64,000 nucleotides of DNA, from contig NZ_JAERRF010000021.1 of NCBI RefSeq assembly GCF_016741875.1, forward strand, positions 98,594 through 162,593, given 5' to 3'. Of this stretch, positions 17,771-26,426 are shown one piece after another. The position numbers and the translations under genes were made by a program. Source of the stretch: Streptomyces coffeae (GTDB lineage Bacteria; Actinomycetota; Actinomycetes; Streptomycetales; Streptomycetaceae). The notes under the pieces are model-generated. The model was not told where the DNA came from, made no database searches, and worked only from the letters and a program-made list of their open reading frames with translations. The stretch's first letter is position 1, and each line of letters begins with the position of its first letter.

Positions 17771-18502
17771 CTACGGCGTGCCGGGGGCCGGAGGGCCGTC
17801 CGCCGCGGCGGGCCGCACGATGGAGGTCAGGGTGGTCTCGACCCGTTCGAGGTGGTGGGACATGGCCTCCACCGCGTCGTGTTCGGAGCCGTCGGCGAGC
17901 GCCTCGATGATCGCCCGGTGTTCCCGGTTCGACTGATCACGGCGGCCGCCGAGTTCGTTGAGGAACGCCGACTGCCGGGCCAGGGCGTCCCGGATCTCCT
18001 CGATGACCCTGCGGAAGACCGGGTTGCGGGCTGCCTGGGCCACGGCGAGGTGGAAGAGGGTGTCCATCGCCACCCAGGCGGTGGTGTCGGTCTCCCGCTC
18101 CATCCGCTCCAGCAGATGCCAGAGGTGGTCGAGGTCCTCGGAGGAGTGGCGCAGCGCCGCGTATCCGGCCACCGGGATCTCGATGTGGCGGCGTACCTCC
18201 ATCAGGTCGCTGGCGGCGTAGTCACCGAAGGTGGGATCCTCCACCGGGCCGCTGGAGATGACGAAGGTGCCCTTGCCGGTGCGGGACGCGGTGAGCCCCA
18301 TGGTCTGCAGGGCCCGCAGCGCCTCGCGGAGCACCGGACGGCTCACCTCCAGGCGACGGCACAGCTCCGCCTCGGAGGGGAGTTTGTCCCCCACCGCGTA
18401 GTCGCCGCGCTCGATGGCGCTCCGGAGATGGGTGAGCACCGCTTCCATCGCGCTGACGCGGCGGAGCGAGGCATCACCTGTCTGGCTGTCTGACAAGTTC
18501 AC
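17771..18502 (-). CDS. FadR-subfamily GntR regulator of the asparagine cluster
   Basis: 243 residues. It has an N-terminal winged helix (about 15-75; DKLPSEAELCRRLEVSRPVLREAL recognition region) and an all-helical FCD ligand domain (about 90-225, with metal-binding-type Asp/His residues such as D-x-x-FHLAVAQAARNP and SNREHRAIIEAL). I chose GTG 18502 because a near-consensus promoter ends 6 bases before it, which suggests a leaderless message. It is on the same strand as the permease, asparaginase and aspA genes and directly upstream. It probably represses them and responds to asparagine, aspartate or a related acid. That target assignment is inference from position. Confidence 0.85.
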   Translation of the reverse strand: MNLSDSQTGDASLRRVSAMEAVLTHLRSAIERGDYAVGDKLPSEAELCRRLEVSRPVLREALRALQTMGLTASRTGKGTFVISSGPVEDPTFGDYAASDLMEVRRHIEIPVAGYAALRHSSEDLDHLWHLLERMERETDTTAWVAMDTLFHLAVAQAARNPVFRRVIEEIRDALARQSAFLNELGGRRDQSNREHRAIIEALADGSEHDAVEAMSHHLERVETTLTSIVRPAAADGPPAPGTP

Positions 18503-18508
18503 GCGCCG

Positions 18509-18538
18509 ATAGTCAGTCGCACACCTGAACGTTGTCAA
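18509..18538 (-). promoter_or_regulatory. Consensus-type promoter of gntR, probably leaderless
   Basis: On the minus strand TTGACA (18538-18533) is followed after 18 nt by GACTAT (18514-18509), a good housekeeping-sigma match. The GTG start is 6 nt after the -10. Transcription would therefore begin at or within a base or two of the start codon, and no ribosome binding site is present. Confidence 0.65.
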
Positions 18539-18561
18539 GAGATTCCGGAGGATGAGATTCC

Positions 18562-18672
18562 ATGCAGCGACTCAGGTCAGCTTTGCCTTACTTCCGCCTG
18601 GACCGGATGGTTCCGCAGCTCACCCGCGCCGTCGCGGGTGAGCGCGGGGACCAGAAGGGGCAGAAGTCATAG
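18562..18672 (+). CDS. Possible 36-residue small protein
   Basis: ATG 18562 is preceded by GGAGGA with a 9-nt spacer, a strong ribosome binding site. The frame runs to TAG at 18672, 37 bp before the phosphatase gene. The peptide is basic with a hydrophobic N-terminal half (MQRLRSALPYFRLD...). It may be a small protein or an upstream leader peptide for the phosphatase. I recognise no family; the ribosome binding site is the only support. Confidence 0.4.
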   Translation: MQRLRSALPYFRLDRMVPQLTRAVAGERGDQKGQKS

Positions 18673-18709
18673 TATTAAGGGAAATGTATCCGCAGATGGG
18701 ACGGGTGCG

Positions 18710-21172
18710 ATGGCCATCCCCGAGGGAATCGCGCCGACCGAGACGCATGTCCCCTTCGACATGGCGGATGCGGCGACGGCACTGATCGACGCGACGGGGG
18801 CCGTCATCGGCTGGACCGCCGCGGCGGAGGAGCTGCTCGGCTATCCGTCGGCCGAGGTGATGGAGCGGCCGGCCACCACACTGCTGGCGACACCGGAGGA
18901 CACGGCCAAGGCCCTGGTCATCGCCGACCGGTGCCGTACCCACGGCAGCTGGGGCGGTATGGAGGAGGTCCGCCACCGGGACGGCCGCCGGATCGACGTG
19001 GGGCTCCGGGTCTGCTCGATGCTGGCGCCGGACGGCGGGCGGTGCTGGCTGGTCTGCGCGATCGACATGGGGAAGATCCCGACCTGGGCGGTGAGCGGCT
19101 CGCTGCTCACCGCGTTCCTCACCCGCGCCCCGATCGGCATGGCCGTGCTCAGCCCCGATCTGCACTACGTATGGATCAACGACACCCTGGAGCGTTACGG
19201 CGGGGTGCCGCGCGCCGAGCGGCTGGGCCGCCGGTTCGGCGGCAGCATGCTCCCCGGCCTGGACACCGACGCGATCGAGGCGCAGATGCGGCAGGTGCTC
19301 AAGACCGGCGACCCGGTGGTCGACTACGAGTACCGGGGCTGGACCCTGGCCGAGCCGCACAGCGAGCACGCGTACTCCACCTCCTTCTTCCGTCTCGACG
19401 GTGCGGACGGCAACGCGGTGGGCGTGTGCTACATGGGCATGGACGTCACCGACCGCTGGCGGGCACGCGAGCGACTGGCCCTGCTCAACGAGGCGAGCGC
19501 CCGGATCGGCAGAACCCTGGACGTGATGCGCACCGCGCAGGAGCTGGCCGAGTTCGCGGTGCCGTCCCTCGCCGACTTCGTCACCGTCGATCTGCTGGAG
19601 TCGGTGCTGCGCGGTGAGGAGCCCATGGCGTGGCCGGGTGAGACCCTGCCCGCCTTCCGCCGCGCGGGGCAGAGCTCCATCCGCGAGGGGTGCCCGGAGT
19701 CCATCGCGGAGCCCGGGGACACCGTGGCGATCTCCCCCGCCTCCCCGTTCGCCTGCTGCTTCTTCTCCGGCGAGGCACTGCTGGACCCGGCGATGGACGC
19801 CTCCATCGGGGCGTGGAGCGGGGACGACCCGGCCCGTACCGCGAAGGTCCGCGAGTTCGGGATGCGTTCCCTGATGGTGGCGCCGATCTGCGCCCGCGGC
19901 TCCGTCCTGGGCGTGGCCTCGTTCATCCGCTCCCGGCATCCGGTGCCCTTCGAGGGGGACGATCTGCTGCTCGCCGAGGAGTTGGTGGCGCGGGCGGCGC
20001 TCTGCGTGGACAACGCCCGGCGGTACACCCGTGAGCACGCCACCGCGCTGGCGCTCCAGCGCAGTCTGCTGCCGCACGCCCTGACCGGCGGTCAGGCCCT
20101 CGAGGTGGCCTCGCGCTATCTGCCGACGGACGCGCGCAACGGCGTCGGCGGCGACTGGTTCGATGTGATCCCGCTGTCCGGGGCGCGGGTGGCGCTGGTG
20201 GTCGGCGATGTGGTCGGGCACGGCATCAACGCGGCGGCCACGATGGGGCGGCTGCGCACCGCCGTGCACACCCTCGCCGATATGGACCTGCCCCCCGAGG
20301 AGTTGCTGGCCCATCTGGACGACCTGGTCATCCGGCTCACCGAGGAGGAGGCCGAACGGGCGGGCGACGCCGGGCAGGAGAGCATCGCCGCCGCGGTGCT
20401 GGGCGCCACCTGCCTGTACGCGGTCTACGACCCGGTCACCGGGCGCTGCACGATGGCGCGGGCGGGCCACCCCTCCCCGGCGGTGGTGGACCCCGGCGGC
20501 GAGGTGTCCTTCCCGCCGCTGCCCGCCGGTCCCCCGCTGGGCCTGGGCTCGCTGCCGTTCGAGTCGGCGGAGCTGGAGCTGCCCGCGGGAAGCCTGATCG
20601 CGCTCTACACCGACGGGCTGATCGAGACCTGTGACCAGGACATCGATGTGGGGCTCGGGCGGCTGAGCAACACCCTCGCCCAGCCCGGTCTGCCGCTGGA
20701 GGAGCTGTGCTCGACGGTGGTGGACACCCTGATGACCGGACGGCAGAGCGATGATGTGGCGCTGCTGCTGGCCCGCACCCGGGCGCTGGGGCCGGGCCAT
20801 GTCGTCTCCTGGGATCTGCCCTCGGACCCGGCCGTGGTCACCAGCGCCCGCTCGCTCGCGGTGCGCCAGCTCGCCGAATGGGGGCTGGACGCCCTGGTGC
20901 CCACCACCGAGCTGATCGTCAGCGAACTGGTCACCAACGCCATCCGGCACGGCACCGGTCCCATCCGGCTGCGGATGATCCGGCACGACATGCTGATCTG
21001 CGAGGTGGCGGACACCAGCAACACCTCCCCGCGGCTGCGGCACGCCCGCACCACCGACGAGGGCGGCCGCGGTCTGTTCCTCGTCGCACAGCTGACCCGC
21101 CGCTGGGGCACCCGCTACGCCGAGGGCGGCAAGCTGATCTGGGCCGAACAAGACCTCCCGGAAGCGGTATGA
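18710..21172 (+). CDS. PAS-PAS-GAF-PP2C-HATPase signalling protein (SpoIIE/RsbU-type phosphatase)
   Basis: 820 residues. Domain order: PAS (about 15-120), a second PAS (about 135-250, with APIGMAVLSPDLHYVWIND), GAF (about 260-430), SpoIIE-type PP2C phosphatase (about 450-660, with GVGGDWFDVIPL, VGDVVGHGINAAA and ALYTDGLIE metal motifs) and a C-terminal anti-sigma-like ATPase (about 690-820, N-box ELVTNAIRHG, and EGGRGLFLV). It is probably soluble, as no membrane helix is seen. It should dephosphorylate an anti-sigma antagonist and may also phosphorylate one, in a partner-switching pathway. No sigma factor or antagonist gene is adjacent. The ATG at 18710 has only a weak GGGACGGG ribosome binding site; no better in-frame start exists. 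Confidence 0.88.
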   Translation: MAIPEGIAPTETHVPFDMADAATALIDATGAVIGWTAAAEELLGYPSAEVMERPATTLLATPEDTAKALVIADRCRTHGSWGGMEEVRHRDGRRIDVGLRVCSMLAPDGGRCWLVCAIDMGKIPTWAVSGSLLTAFLTRAPIGMAVLSPDLHYVWINDTLERYGGVPRAERLGRRFGGSMLPGLDTDAIEAQMRQVLKTGDPVVDYEYRGWTLAEPHSEHAYSTSFFRLDGADGNAVGVCYMGMDVTDRWRARERLALLNEASARIGRTLDVMRTAQELAEFAVPSLADFVTVDLLESVLRGEEPMAWPGETLPAFRRAGQSSIREGCPESIAEPGDTVAISPASPFACCFFSGEALLDPAMDASIGAWSGDDPARTAKVREFGMRSLMVAPICARGSVLGVASFIRSRHPVPFEGDDLLLAEELVARAALCVDNARRYTREHATALALQRSLLPHALTGGQALEVASRYLPTDARNGVGGDWFDVIPLSGARVALVVGDVVGHGINAAATMGRLRTAVHTLADMDLPPEELLAHLDDLVIRLTEEEAERAGDAGQESIAAAVLGATCLYAVYDPVTGRCTMARAGHPSPAVVDPGGEVSFPPLPAGPPLGLGSLPFESAELELPAGSLIALYTDGLIETCDQDIDVGLGRLSNTLAQPGLPLEELCSTVVDTLMTGRQSDDVALLLARTRALGPGHVVSWDLPSDPAVVTSARSLAVRQLAEWGLDALVPTTELIVSELVTNAIRHGTGPIRLRMIRHDMLICEVADTSNTSPRLRHARTTDEGGRGLFLVAQLTRRWGTRYAEGGKLIWAEQDLPEAV

Positions 21173-21270
21173 GGGCCAGGAGATCCACTCGGCCGCGGCC
21201 GTGCCCTGTCGATGATCGGATTCCTGCCGCACACTGGTCGTCAGCCTGGTCCTCTGCCAGGAGGAAGTCC

Positions 21271-22836
21271 ATGAAGAGGGGGGCGTCCGGGGTGCGGTGG
21301 TCGGTCGACGGCGGGGACCGGTGGAAGCGTCGGCTCGCCTCGCGGTGGTGGCGCGGCGGGATGGCCGTGGCGGCGGGGGCGCTGCCCGCGCTCGCGTTCC
21401 CCGAGCCGTCGCTGTGGTGGCTGGCGTACGCCGCGCTGGTGCCGTGGCTGCTGCTGGTCCGCTCAGGCCCCACCGGCCGCCGGGCACTGCTGGACGGCTG
21501 GCTGGGCGGGGCGGGCTTTCTGCTCGCGGTGCACCACTGGCTGATGCCGAGTCTGCATGTGTTCATCGTGGTGCTGGCCGCGTTGCTGGGGCTGTTGTGG
21601 GCACCGTGGGGCTGGCTGACGCACCGGCTGCTGCACGGGCGGCCGGGTCCCGGCCGGGTGGCGGCGGCGCTGGTGCTGGTGCCGGCGGCGTGGCTGATGG
21701 TCGAGCTCGTACGGTCCTGGGAGTACCTGGGCGGGCCGTGGGGGCTGCTCGGCGCGAGCCAGTGGCAGGTCCCGGCCGCGCTGCGGCTGGCCTCGGTGGG
21801 CGGGGTCTGGCTGATCGGCTATCTGCTGGTGCTGGTGAATGTGGCACTGACGGTGCTGATCGCGGTCCCGCGGGCGCGCACCGTGGCGGTGGCCGGGATC
21901 ACCACGTGCGCGGCCGCGGCGGGTGCGGTGTGGGCCTGGGGGCCGGTGGCGAAGGAGTCCGGTACGGTGCGGATCGCGGTGGTGCAGCCGGGGGTGATCC
22001 GCGGTCCGCTGCCCCGTTTCGAGCGGAGCGCGGAGCTGACCCGGCAGGTGGTCGGACGCGATGTGGACCTCGTGGTGTGGGGCGAGAGCAGTGTCGGCAA
22101 GGACCTGGGGCAGCGGCCGGAGCTGAGCCGCGAACTGGCCGCGCTCTCCCGCGCGGTGCACGCCGATCTGCTGGTGAACGTGGACGCGCGGCGCAGCGAC
22201 CGGCCCGGCATCTACAAGAGCTCGGTGCTGATCGGCCCCGAGGGCCCCACCGGCGAACGCTACGACAAGATGCGGCTGGTGCCGTTCGGCGAGTACATCC
22301 CGGCGCGGCCGCTGCTGGGCTGGGCCACCTCGGTGGGCAAGGCCGCGGGGGAGGACCGCAGGCGCGGCACCGAACAGGTGGTGATGCGGCTGCCGGAGGC
22401 CTTGCGGATCGGACCGCTGGTGTGCTTCGAGTCCGCGTTCCCCGATATGAGCCGCTCCCTGGTGCGGGACGGTGCCCAGGTGCTGGTGGTGCAGTCGGCC
22501 ACCTCGACGTTCCAGCAGAGCTGGGCACCCGAGCAGCACGCTTCGCTGGCCGCGCTGCGGGCCGCGGAGACTTGGCGGCCGATGGTGCATGCCACGCTGA
22601 CCGGGGTGAGCGCGGTGTTCGGGCCGCACGGTGAGCCGGTGGGCGGCCGGATGGGTACCGACGCGAGCGCGGCGACGGTCTACCAGGTGCCGCTGGGGCA
22701 GGGCACCAGCCCGTACGTCCGCACCGGGCCGTGGATCGTGTACGGGTCGTTGGCCGCGCTGCTCGTCTACGGCGGGTACGAGGGGGTGCGGGCGCTCAGG
22801 AGGACGTCGGGCCGGCGACTTCCACCGCGTCCCTGA
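21271..22836 (+). CDS. lnt: Apolipoprotein N-acyltransferase
   Basis: 521 residues. I chose ATG 21271 with AGGAGGA 6 bases upstream. It has an N-terminal membrane domain with about six helices (residues 30-225) and a C-terminal nitrilase-like domain outside the membrane (about 233-480). The catalytic triad is intact: E272 (WGESS), K333 (YDKMRLVPFGEY) and C385 (VCFESAFPD), at nearly the same positions as in the E. coli enzyme. A further C-terminal helix follows. It transfers an acyl chain to the N-terminal Cys of lipoproteins. Its 3' end overlaps the convergent oxidoreductase gene by 41 bp. Confidence 0.92.
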   Translation: MKRGASGVRWSVDGGDRWKRRLASRWWRGGMAVAAGALPALAFPEPSLWWLAYAALVPWLLLVRSGPTGRRALLDGWLGGAGFLLAVHHWLMPSLHVFIVVLAALLGLLWAPWGWLTHRLLHGRPGPGRVAAALVLVPAAWLMVELVRSWEYLGGPWGLLGASQWQVPAALRLASVGGVWLIGYLLVLVNVALTVLIAVPRARTVAVAGITTCAAAAGAVWAWGPVAKESGTVRIAVVQPGVIRGPLPRFERSAELTRQVVGRDVDLVVWGESSVGKDLGQRPELSRELAALSRAVHADLLVNVDARRSDRPGIYKSSVLIGPEGPTGERYDKMRLVPFGEYIPARPLLGWATSVGKAAGEDRRRGTEQVVMRLPEALRIGPLVCFESAFPDMSRSLVRDGAQVLVVQSATSTFQQSWAPEQHASLAALRAAETWRPMVHATLTGVSAVFGPHGEPVGGRMGTDASAATVYQVPLGQGTSPYVRTGPWIVYGSLAALLVYGGYEGVRALRRTSGRRLPPRP

Positions 22837-23713
22837 CGACCCGTTCGCACAGCTCATGGGTGCGCAGGGCGTCTTCGGCGGTGAGCAGGCGTCCGCCACG
22901 CACGGCGTCGAGGAAGGCGTCGGTGATCTGCTCGATACCGCGCTGCCGGGCGACCGACACCCAGTCGCCGCGGCGGCGCACACTCGGCTGGCCCTTGTGG
23001 TCGACGACCTCGGCGAGGTTGTGCACCTGGCGCTTGGTGTCCTGGCCGGAGACCTCCAGAACCTCTTCGGTGGAACCGCTCATCCGGTTCATCACCCCGA
23101 GCGCGGTGAATCCGTCGCCGGACAGCTGGAGCACCACATGGTGCATCAGCCCGTCGCGGATCCTTGCCCGGACGTCGATGTGGTCGGCCGGTCCTGGTGC
23201 CAGGAAGCGCAGAGTGTCGACGACATGGATGAAGTCGTCCAGGACCAGGGTGCGCGGATCCTCGGCGAGTCCGACGCGGTTCTTCTGTATCAGGATCAGA
23301 TCGCGCGGATGGTCCAGGCACTGGACGTAGCCGGGGGCGTAGCGCCGGTTGAAGCCCACCATCAGGCTCACCCCGCGCTCCTCGGCGAGCCGCACCACCC
23401 GCTCGCTGTCGGCGAGGTGGTAGGCGAGGGGCTTGTCGACGTAGGTGGGCACCCCGGCCTCGATCAGCCGGGTCACGAGATCGGCGTGGGCGGCGGTGGG
23501 GGCGTGCACGAACGCCGCGTCGAGGCCCGCCGCGAGGAGGGTGTCCAGGTCGGTGTGGCGCTGGGCCTGGGGTACGCGGTGGGCGTCGCCGACCCGCTCC
23601 AGGGTGGCGGCGGTGCGGGTGTGCAGATGCGGTTCGATACCGGGACGGGCCATCAGTACGGGCAGGTAGCCCTTCTGTGCGATGTCGCCGAGCCCGATGC
23701 AGCCGACCCTCAC
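22796..23713 (-). CDS. Gfo/Idh/MocA-family oxidoreductase
   Basis: 305 residues. It starts at GTG 23713 with AGGAGG 8 bases upstream, overlapping the monooxygenase stop by GTGA. An N-terminal Rossmann fold has the dinucleotide motif GLGDIAQKGYLP (residues 6-17). The Gfo/Idh EKP-like motif appears as VDKPLAYHLADS (about residue 93). The C-terminal half is the usual substrate-binding sheet domain. It probably oxidises or reduces a sugar or polyol with NAD(P). Translational coupling to a flavin monooxygenase suggests a shared small-molecule modification or detoxification step under TetR control. The substrate is unknown. Confidence 0.85.
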   Translation of the reverse strand: MRVGCIGLGDIAQKGYLPVLMARPGIEPHLHTRTAATLERVGDAHRVPQAQRHTDLDTLLAAGLDAAFVHAPTAAHADLVTRLIEAGVPTYVDKPLAYHLADSERVVRLAEERGVSLMVGFNRRYAPGYVQCLDHPRDLILIQKNRVGLAEDPRTLVLDDFIHVVDTLRFLAPGPADHIDVRARIRDGLMHHVVLQLSGDGFTALGVMNRMSGSTEEVLEVSGQDTKRQVHNLAEVVDHKGQPSVRRRGDWVSVARQRGIEQITDAFLDAVRGGRLLTAEDALRTHELCERVVRDAVEVAGPTSS

Positions 23714-24972
23714 AGTGCCTCCTGGTCCGTCCCGCCGTCCGGTCGCGCGTGCCGGGAACGGTGTGCCACCGCATGTGTCCCCGCGCCTGCCCCCGAAGGA
23801 TACGCGGGCTCCGGAGGCCGCCAGTCGGCGATGCCGTCGAAGGCGCGCAGCGCCAGGTGCGGCAGGAGCCTGCCGACGGCGATGAGGGCGGTGTTGCGCA
23901 GCGCCACGGCGGCCCCGCCGGTCAGGGTGATCATGCGCGCGGCGCGGTCGGAGCGGCGCACCACGTCCATGGTGCGGGGCAGCCGGTCGGCCGTGTAGGC
24001 GGCCAGGCAGGCCGAGGGGTCCGCGCTGTCGGGCGCGAGGTGGTGGGCGAGGACCACGGCGTCCTCGATGGCCTGGTTGCCGCCCTGCCCCATGGTGGGG
24101 GCCATCGCGTGGGCGGCGTCGCCGAGCAGGGCGACCCGGCCGCGGTGGTAGGCGGGCAGCGGATGGGTCATCTGCCGGATGTCATGGCGGAGGATGTCGT
24201 GCGGGGCGACGGCCGCCAGGATCTCGGGGACCGGCCGGTGCCAGTCGCCGAACAGCCGGATCAGCTCGGCCCGTTCGTCGTCCGGGGCACGGCCGTCGGG
24301 CGGGGTGACGGCTCCGGCGTAGACGTAGACCCGGCCGTCCTTCAGCGGCTGGGTGCCCCACAGCCGTCCCCTCCCCCAGGTCTCATGGGGTGCGAAGGCA
24401 CGCTCGGGCGCGGGTATGACCATGCGCCAGGCGGTGAATCCGGCGTACTCGGGCCCGGGATGGCGGGGGAAGAGGGTGTGCCGGATGTCCGAGTGGACAC
24501 CATCGGCCGCGATGACGAGCTCGGCCTCCAGCACGCCGTCCCCGGTGCTGACCAGGGCGGGGCGGCCGGGAGTGCCGGGGTCGGCCAGCTGGGCGGCGGT
24601 CCCGGTGCGTACGCGACCCTCGGGCAGCCGGGAGACCAGCAGATCGACGAGGGTGGCCCGGTGGAGGAGGACCATCGGACCGCCGAACCGCACGGCCATC
24701 GCGGCGCTGTCGGTCCGGGAGAGCCAGCGGCCGCCGGGGGTGCGCAGTCCGCCGTCGCCCTGCCAGGCGGCGAGCGCGCGGATGTCGTCGCCGAGGCCGA
24801 GCGTGTCCAGGGCGCGCTGGGCGTTGGGGGCGAGCGAGATCCCGGCGCCGACCGGTTCGAGGGTGGCCGCACGCTCCAGGACGGTGACGGACCAGCCACG
24901 GCGGTGCAGGGCCGCGGCGGCGGTGAGGCCGCCGATTCCGGCGCCGATGACGACGGCACGGGGGTGGTGCAT
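23710..24972 (-). CDS. FAD-dependent aromatic monooxygenase
   Basis: 420 residues with the three class A flavoprotein hydroxylase motifs: GAGIGGLTAAAALHRRG (residues 10-26), the DG-type motif IAADGVHSDIR (about 157) and GDAAHAMAPTMGQGGNQAIED (about 280-300). It should use NAD(P)H and FAD to hydroxylate an aromatic or polyketide-like compound. It is transcribed divergently from a TetR regulator, and two near-palindromic operators lie between them. It forms a two-gene operon with the Gfo/Idh oxidoreductase. The C-terminal 40 residues are Gly/Ala/Arg-rich and poorly conserved in appearance. The substrate cannot be deduced. Confidence 0.9.
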   Translation of the reverse strand: MHHPRAVVIGAGIGGLTAAAALHRRGWSVTVLERAATLEPVGAGISLAPNAQRALDTLGLGDDIRALAAWQGDGGLRTPGGRWLSRTDSAAMAVRFGGPMVLLHRATLVDLLVSRLPEGRVRTGTAAQLADPGTPGRPALVSTGDGVLEAELVIAADGVHSDIRHTLFPRHPGPEYAGFTAWRMVIPAPERAFAPHETWGRGRLWGTQPLKDGRVYVYAGAVTPPDGRAPDDERAELIRLFGDWHRPVPEILAAVAPHDILRHDIRQMTHPLPAYHRGRVALLGDAAHAMAPTMGQGGNQAIEDAVVLAHHLAPDSADPSACLAAYTADRLPRTMDVVRRSDRAARMITLTGGAAVALRNTALIAVGRLLPHLALRAFDGIADWRPPEPAYPSGAGAGTHAVAHRSRHARPDGGTDQEAL

Positions 24973-24986
24973 GGCTCCTCCAGAAC

Positions 24987-25026
24987 ACTACGGGTGTAGT
25001 GATGCCCAAGCTACTACACCTGTAGT
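24987..25026. promoter_or_regulatory. Twin TetR operators
   Basis: Two 14-bp elements, ACTACGGGTGTAGT (24987-25000) and ACTACACCTGTAGT (25013-25026), share ACTAC-N4-GTAGT arms and lie 26 bp apart start to start. They occupy the divergent promoter region between the monooxygenase and the TetR gene and end next to the TetR ribosome binding site. They are the expected binding sites of that regulator. Confidence 0.75.
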
Positions 25027-25046
25027 ACGGGAGGTAGGTTGGCCCC

Positions 25047-25739
25047 ATGACCGCTGATCGACCCGCCGCCCCCGCCAGGTCCCGCGCCGAGCTGATCGCC
25101 GACACCGCACTCGCGCTGCTGGCCGAGCGCGGTATGCGGGGACTGACGCACCGCGCGGTGGACGAGGCGGCCGGACTGCCGCTGGGCTCGACCTCCAACC
25201 ACGCCCGCACCCGCGCCGCGCTGCTGGAGGCGGCGGTGCGGCGGCTCGCGGAGCGGGAGGCGCGGGTGCTCATCCCCGAGGAGATGCCTCCGTGGTCCGG
25301 CGGCCCGGACGACGCGCACGGCGCGTATGGCGCGCACGGCCCGGACGACGCAGCGGCGGCGGATCCGCTCGGGGCGCTGGCCGACGCCCTCGCCCTCGCC
25401 CTGCACCGCTCGCTGACCATGCAGCGCGATCTGCTGATCGCCCGCTACGAGCTGGCACTCGAGGCGACCCGGCGGCCGGAGCTGCGGGAGCACTACGACG
25501 CGGCGGGTCGCGGCTTCCGACGGCTGCTGGAGGGCATGCTGGCGTCGGCGGGCTCCACCGAACCACGCCGCCACGCCCGCTCGTTGACCGCCTGGTGCGA
25601 GGGGCTGATGTTCGGCTGCGCGGCGGGGGCGGACCACGCCGATGTCCCCGGCCGCGCGGAACTGCGGACCGGCTTCGAGGAGTTGCTGCGCGGCATGATG
25701 CCGATAACACCTGGCAGCACGGAGAACACCAGGTCATGA
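25047..25739 (+). CDS. TetR-family repressor
   Basis: 230 residues; ATG with GGGAGG upstream. The N-terminal helix-turn-helix spans about residues 12-60 (ALLAERGMRGLTHRAVDEAA, then LPLGSTSNHARTRAALLEAA). The C-terminal ligand domain (about 85-220) has an Ala/His/Gly low-complexity insertion near residues 90-105. Twin operators upstream suggest autorepression and repression of the divergent monooxygenase/oxidoreductase operon. The ligand is probably the monooxygenase substrate or a related compound. The stop overlaps the start of the next gene (ATGA), so the two are co-transcribed. Confidence 0.9.
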   Translation: MTADRPAAPARSRAELIADTALALLAERGMRGLTHRAVDEAAGLPLGSTSNHARTRAALLEAAVRRLAEREARVLIPEEMPPWSGGPDDAHGAYGAHGPDDAAAADPLGALADALALALHRSLTMQRDLLIARYELALEATRRPELREHYDAAGRGFRRLLEGMLASAGSTEPRRHARSLTAWCEGLMFGCAAGADHADVPGRAELRTGFEELLRGMMPITPGSTENTRS

Positions 25740-26254
25740 TTCTCGCCATGACATCAACCGGACGTTCCGTACCGCCCCGTGTCGCCGACGAGCGCACCAT
25801 GCTCGAGACCTGGCTGGACTTCCATCGCTCGACGCTCGCCCTCAAGTGCGAGGGGCTCGACGACAAGGCCCTGCGCGCGGCGTCCGCGCCCCCGTCCGAG
25901 CTGACCCTGCTCGGACTGGTCAGGCATATGGCCGAGGTGGAGCGCAACTGGTTCCGGCGGGTGCTGAACGGCGAGGACATCCCGCCGATCTGGTACAGCG
26001 AGCAGGACCCCGACGGGGAGTTCCACTTCGCCGACGGGAACTCCGCGGAGGAGTGTTTCGCCATCTGGCGGGAGGAGATCGCCGGCGCCAGGACGGCGGC
26101 GGAGGGCCGTTCGCTGGAGGAGGTCGTCCCCGGCCCCGGCGGCCACGACTACAACCTGCGCTGGATCTATGTGCACATGATCGAGGAGTACGCCCGCCAC
26201 AACGGCCACGCCGATATCCTCCGCGAGCGGATCGACGGGGTGACCGGCGACTGA
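25736..26254 (+). CDS. DinB-like (DUF664) four-helix metal-binding protein
   Basis: 172 residues from the ATG that overlaps the TetR stop; a start at 25748 is also possible. It is a DinB/YfiT-fold bundle of the DUF664 subgroup, with the expected metal-ligand histidines in LVRHMAEVE (about residue 62) and EEYARHNGHADILRERIDG (about 147-165). Members are mostly uncharacterised. Some DinB-fold proteins are thiol-dependent S-transferases that use mycothiol or bacillithiol, and mycothiol would be available in an actinomycete. Its coupling to the TetR gene suggests a role in detoxification, which is inference. Confidence 0.85.
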   Translation: MILAMTSTGRSVPPRVADERTMLETWLDFHRSTLALKCEGLDDKALRAASAPPSELTLLGLVRHMAEVERNWFRRVLNGEDIPPIWYSEQDPDGEFHFADGNSAEECFAIWREEIAGARTAAEGRSLEEVVPGPGGHDYNLRWIYVHMIEEYARHNGHADILRERIDGVTGD

Positions 26255-26352
26255 ACGCTCCACGGGAAGTGCCGCGAAGTGCCGTCGTTCGTCCGCGGCT
26301 GCCTCGTGGCCGGTCGCGCCCACGCGGTGGAGCCGCACATCGACACAGCCCC

Positions 26353-26369
26353 GCGCCCCTTCGGGGCGC
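26353..26369. terminator. Hairpin between convergent genes
   Basis: GCGCCCC-TTC-GGGGCGC forms a perfect 7-bp GC stem between the DinB-like gene and the convergent TPR-like gene. There is no U-tract, as is usual for Streptomyces terminators. Confidence 0.5.
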
Positions 26370-26426
26370 AACCCGAACCGCACCGGCCTTCAGCGGGGCG
26401 CTGAGGACGGTCTCCGGCGGCCCGCC

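Noticed and set aside
18620..21487. Long minus-strand open frame opposite the PP2C phosphatase
   Set aside because: The plus-strand gene has PAS, GAF, PP2C and HATPase motifs in order; the antisense product has none.
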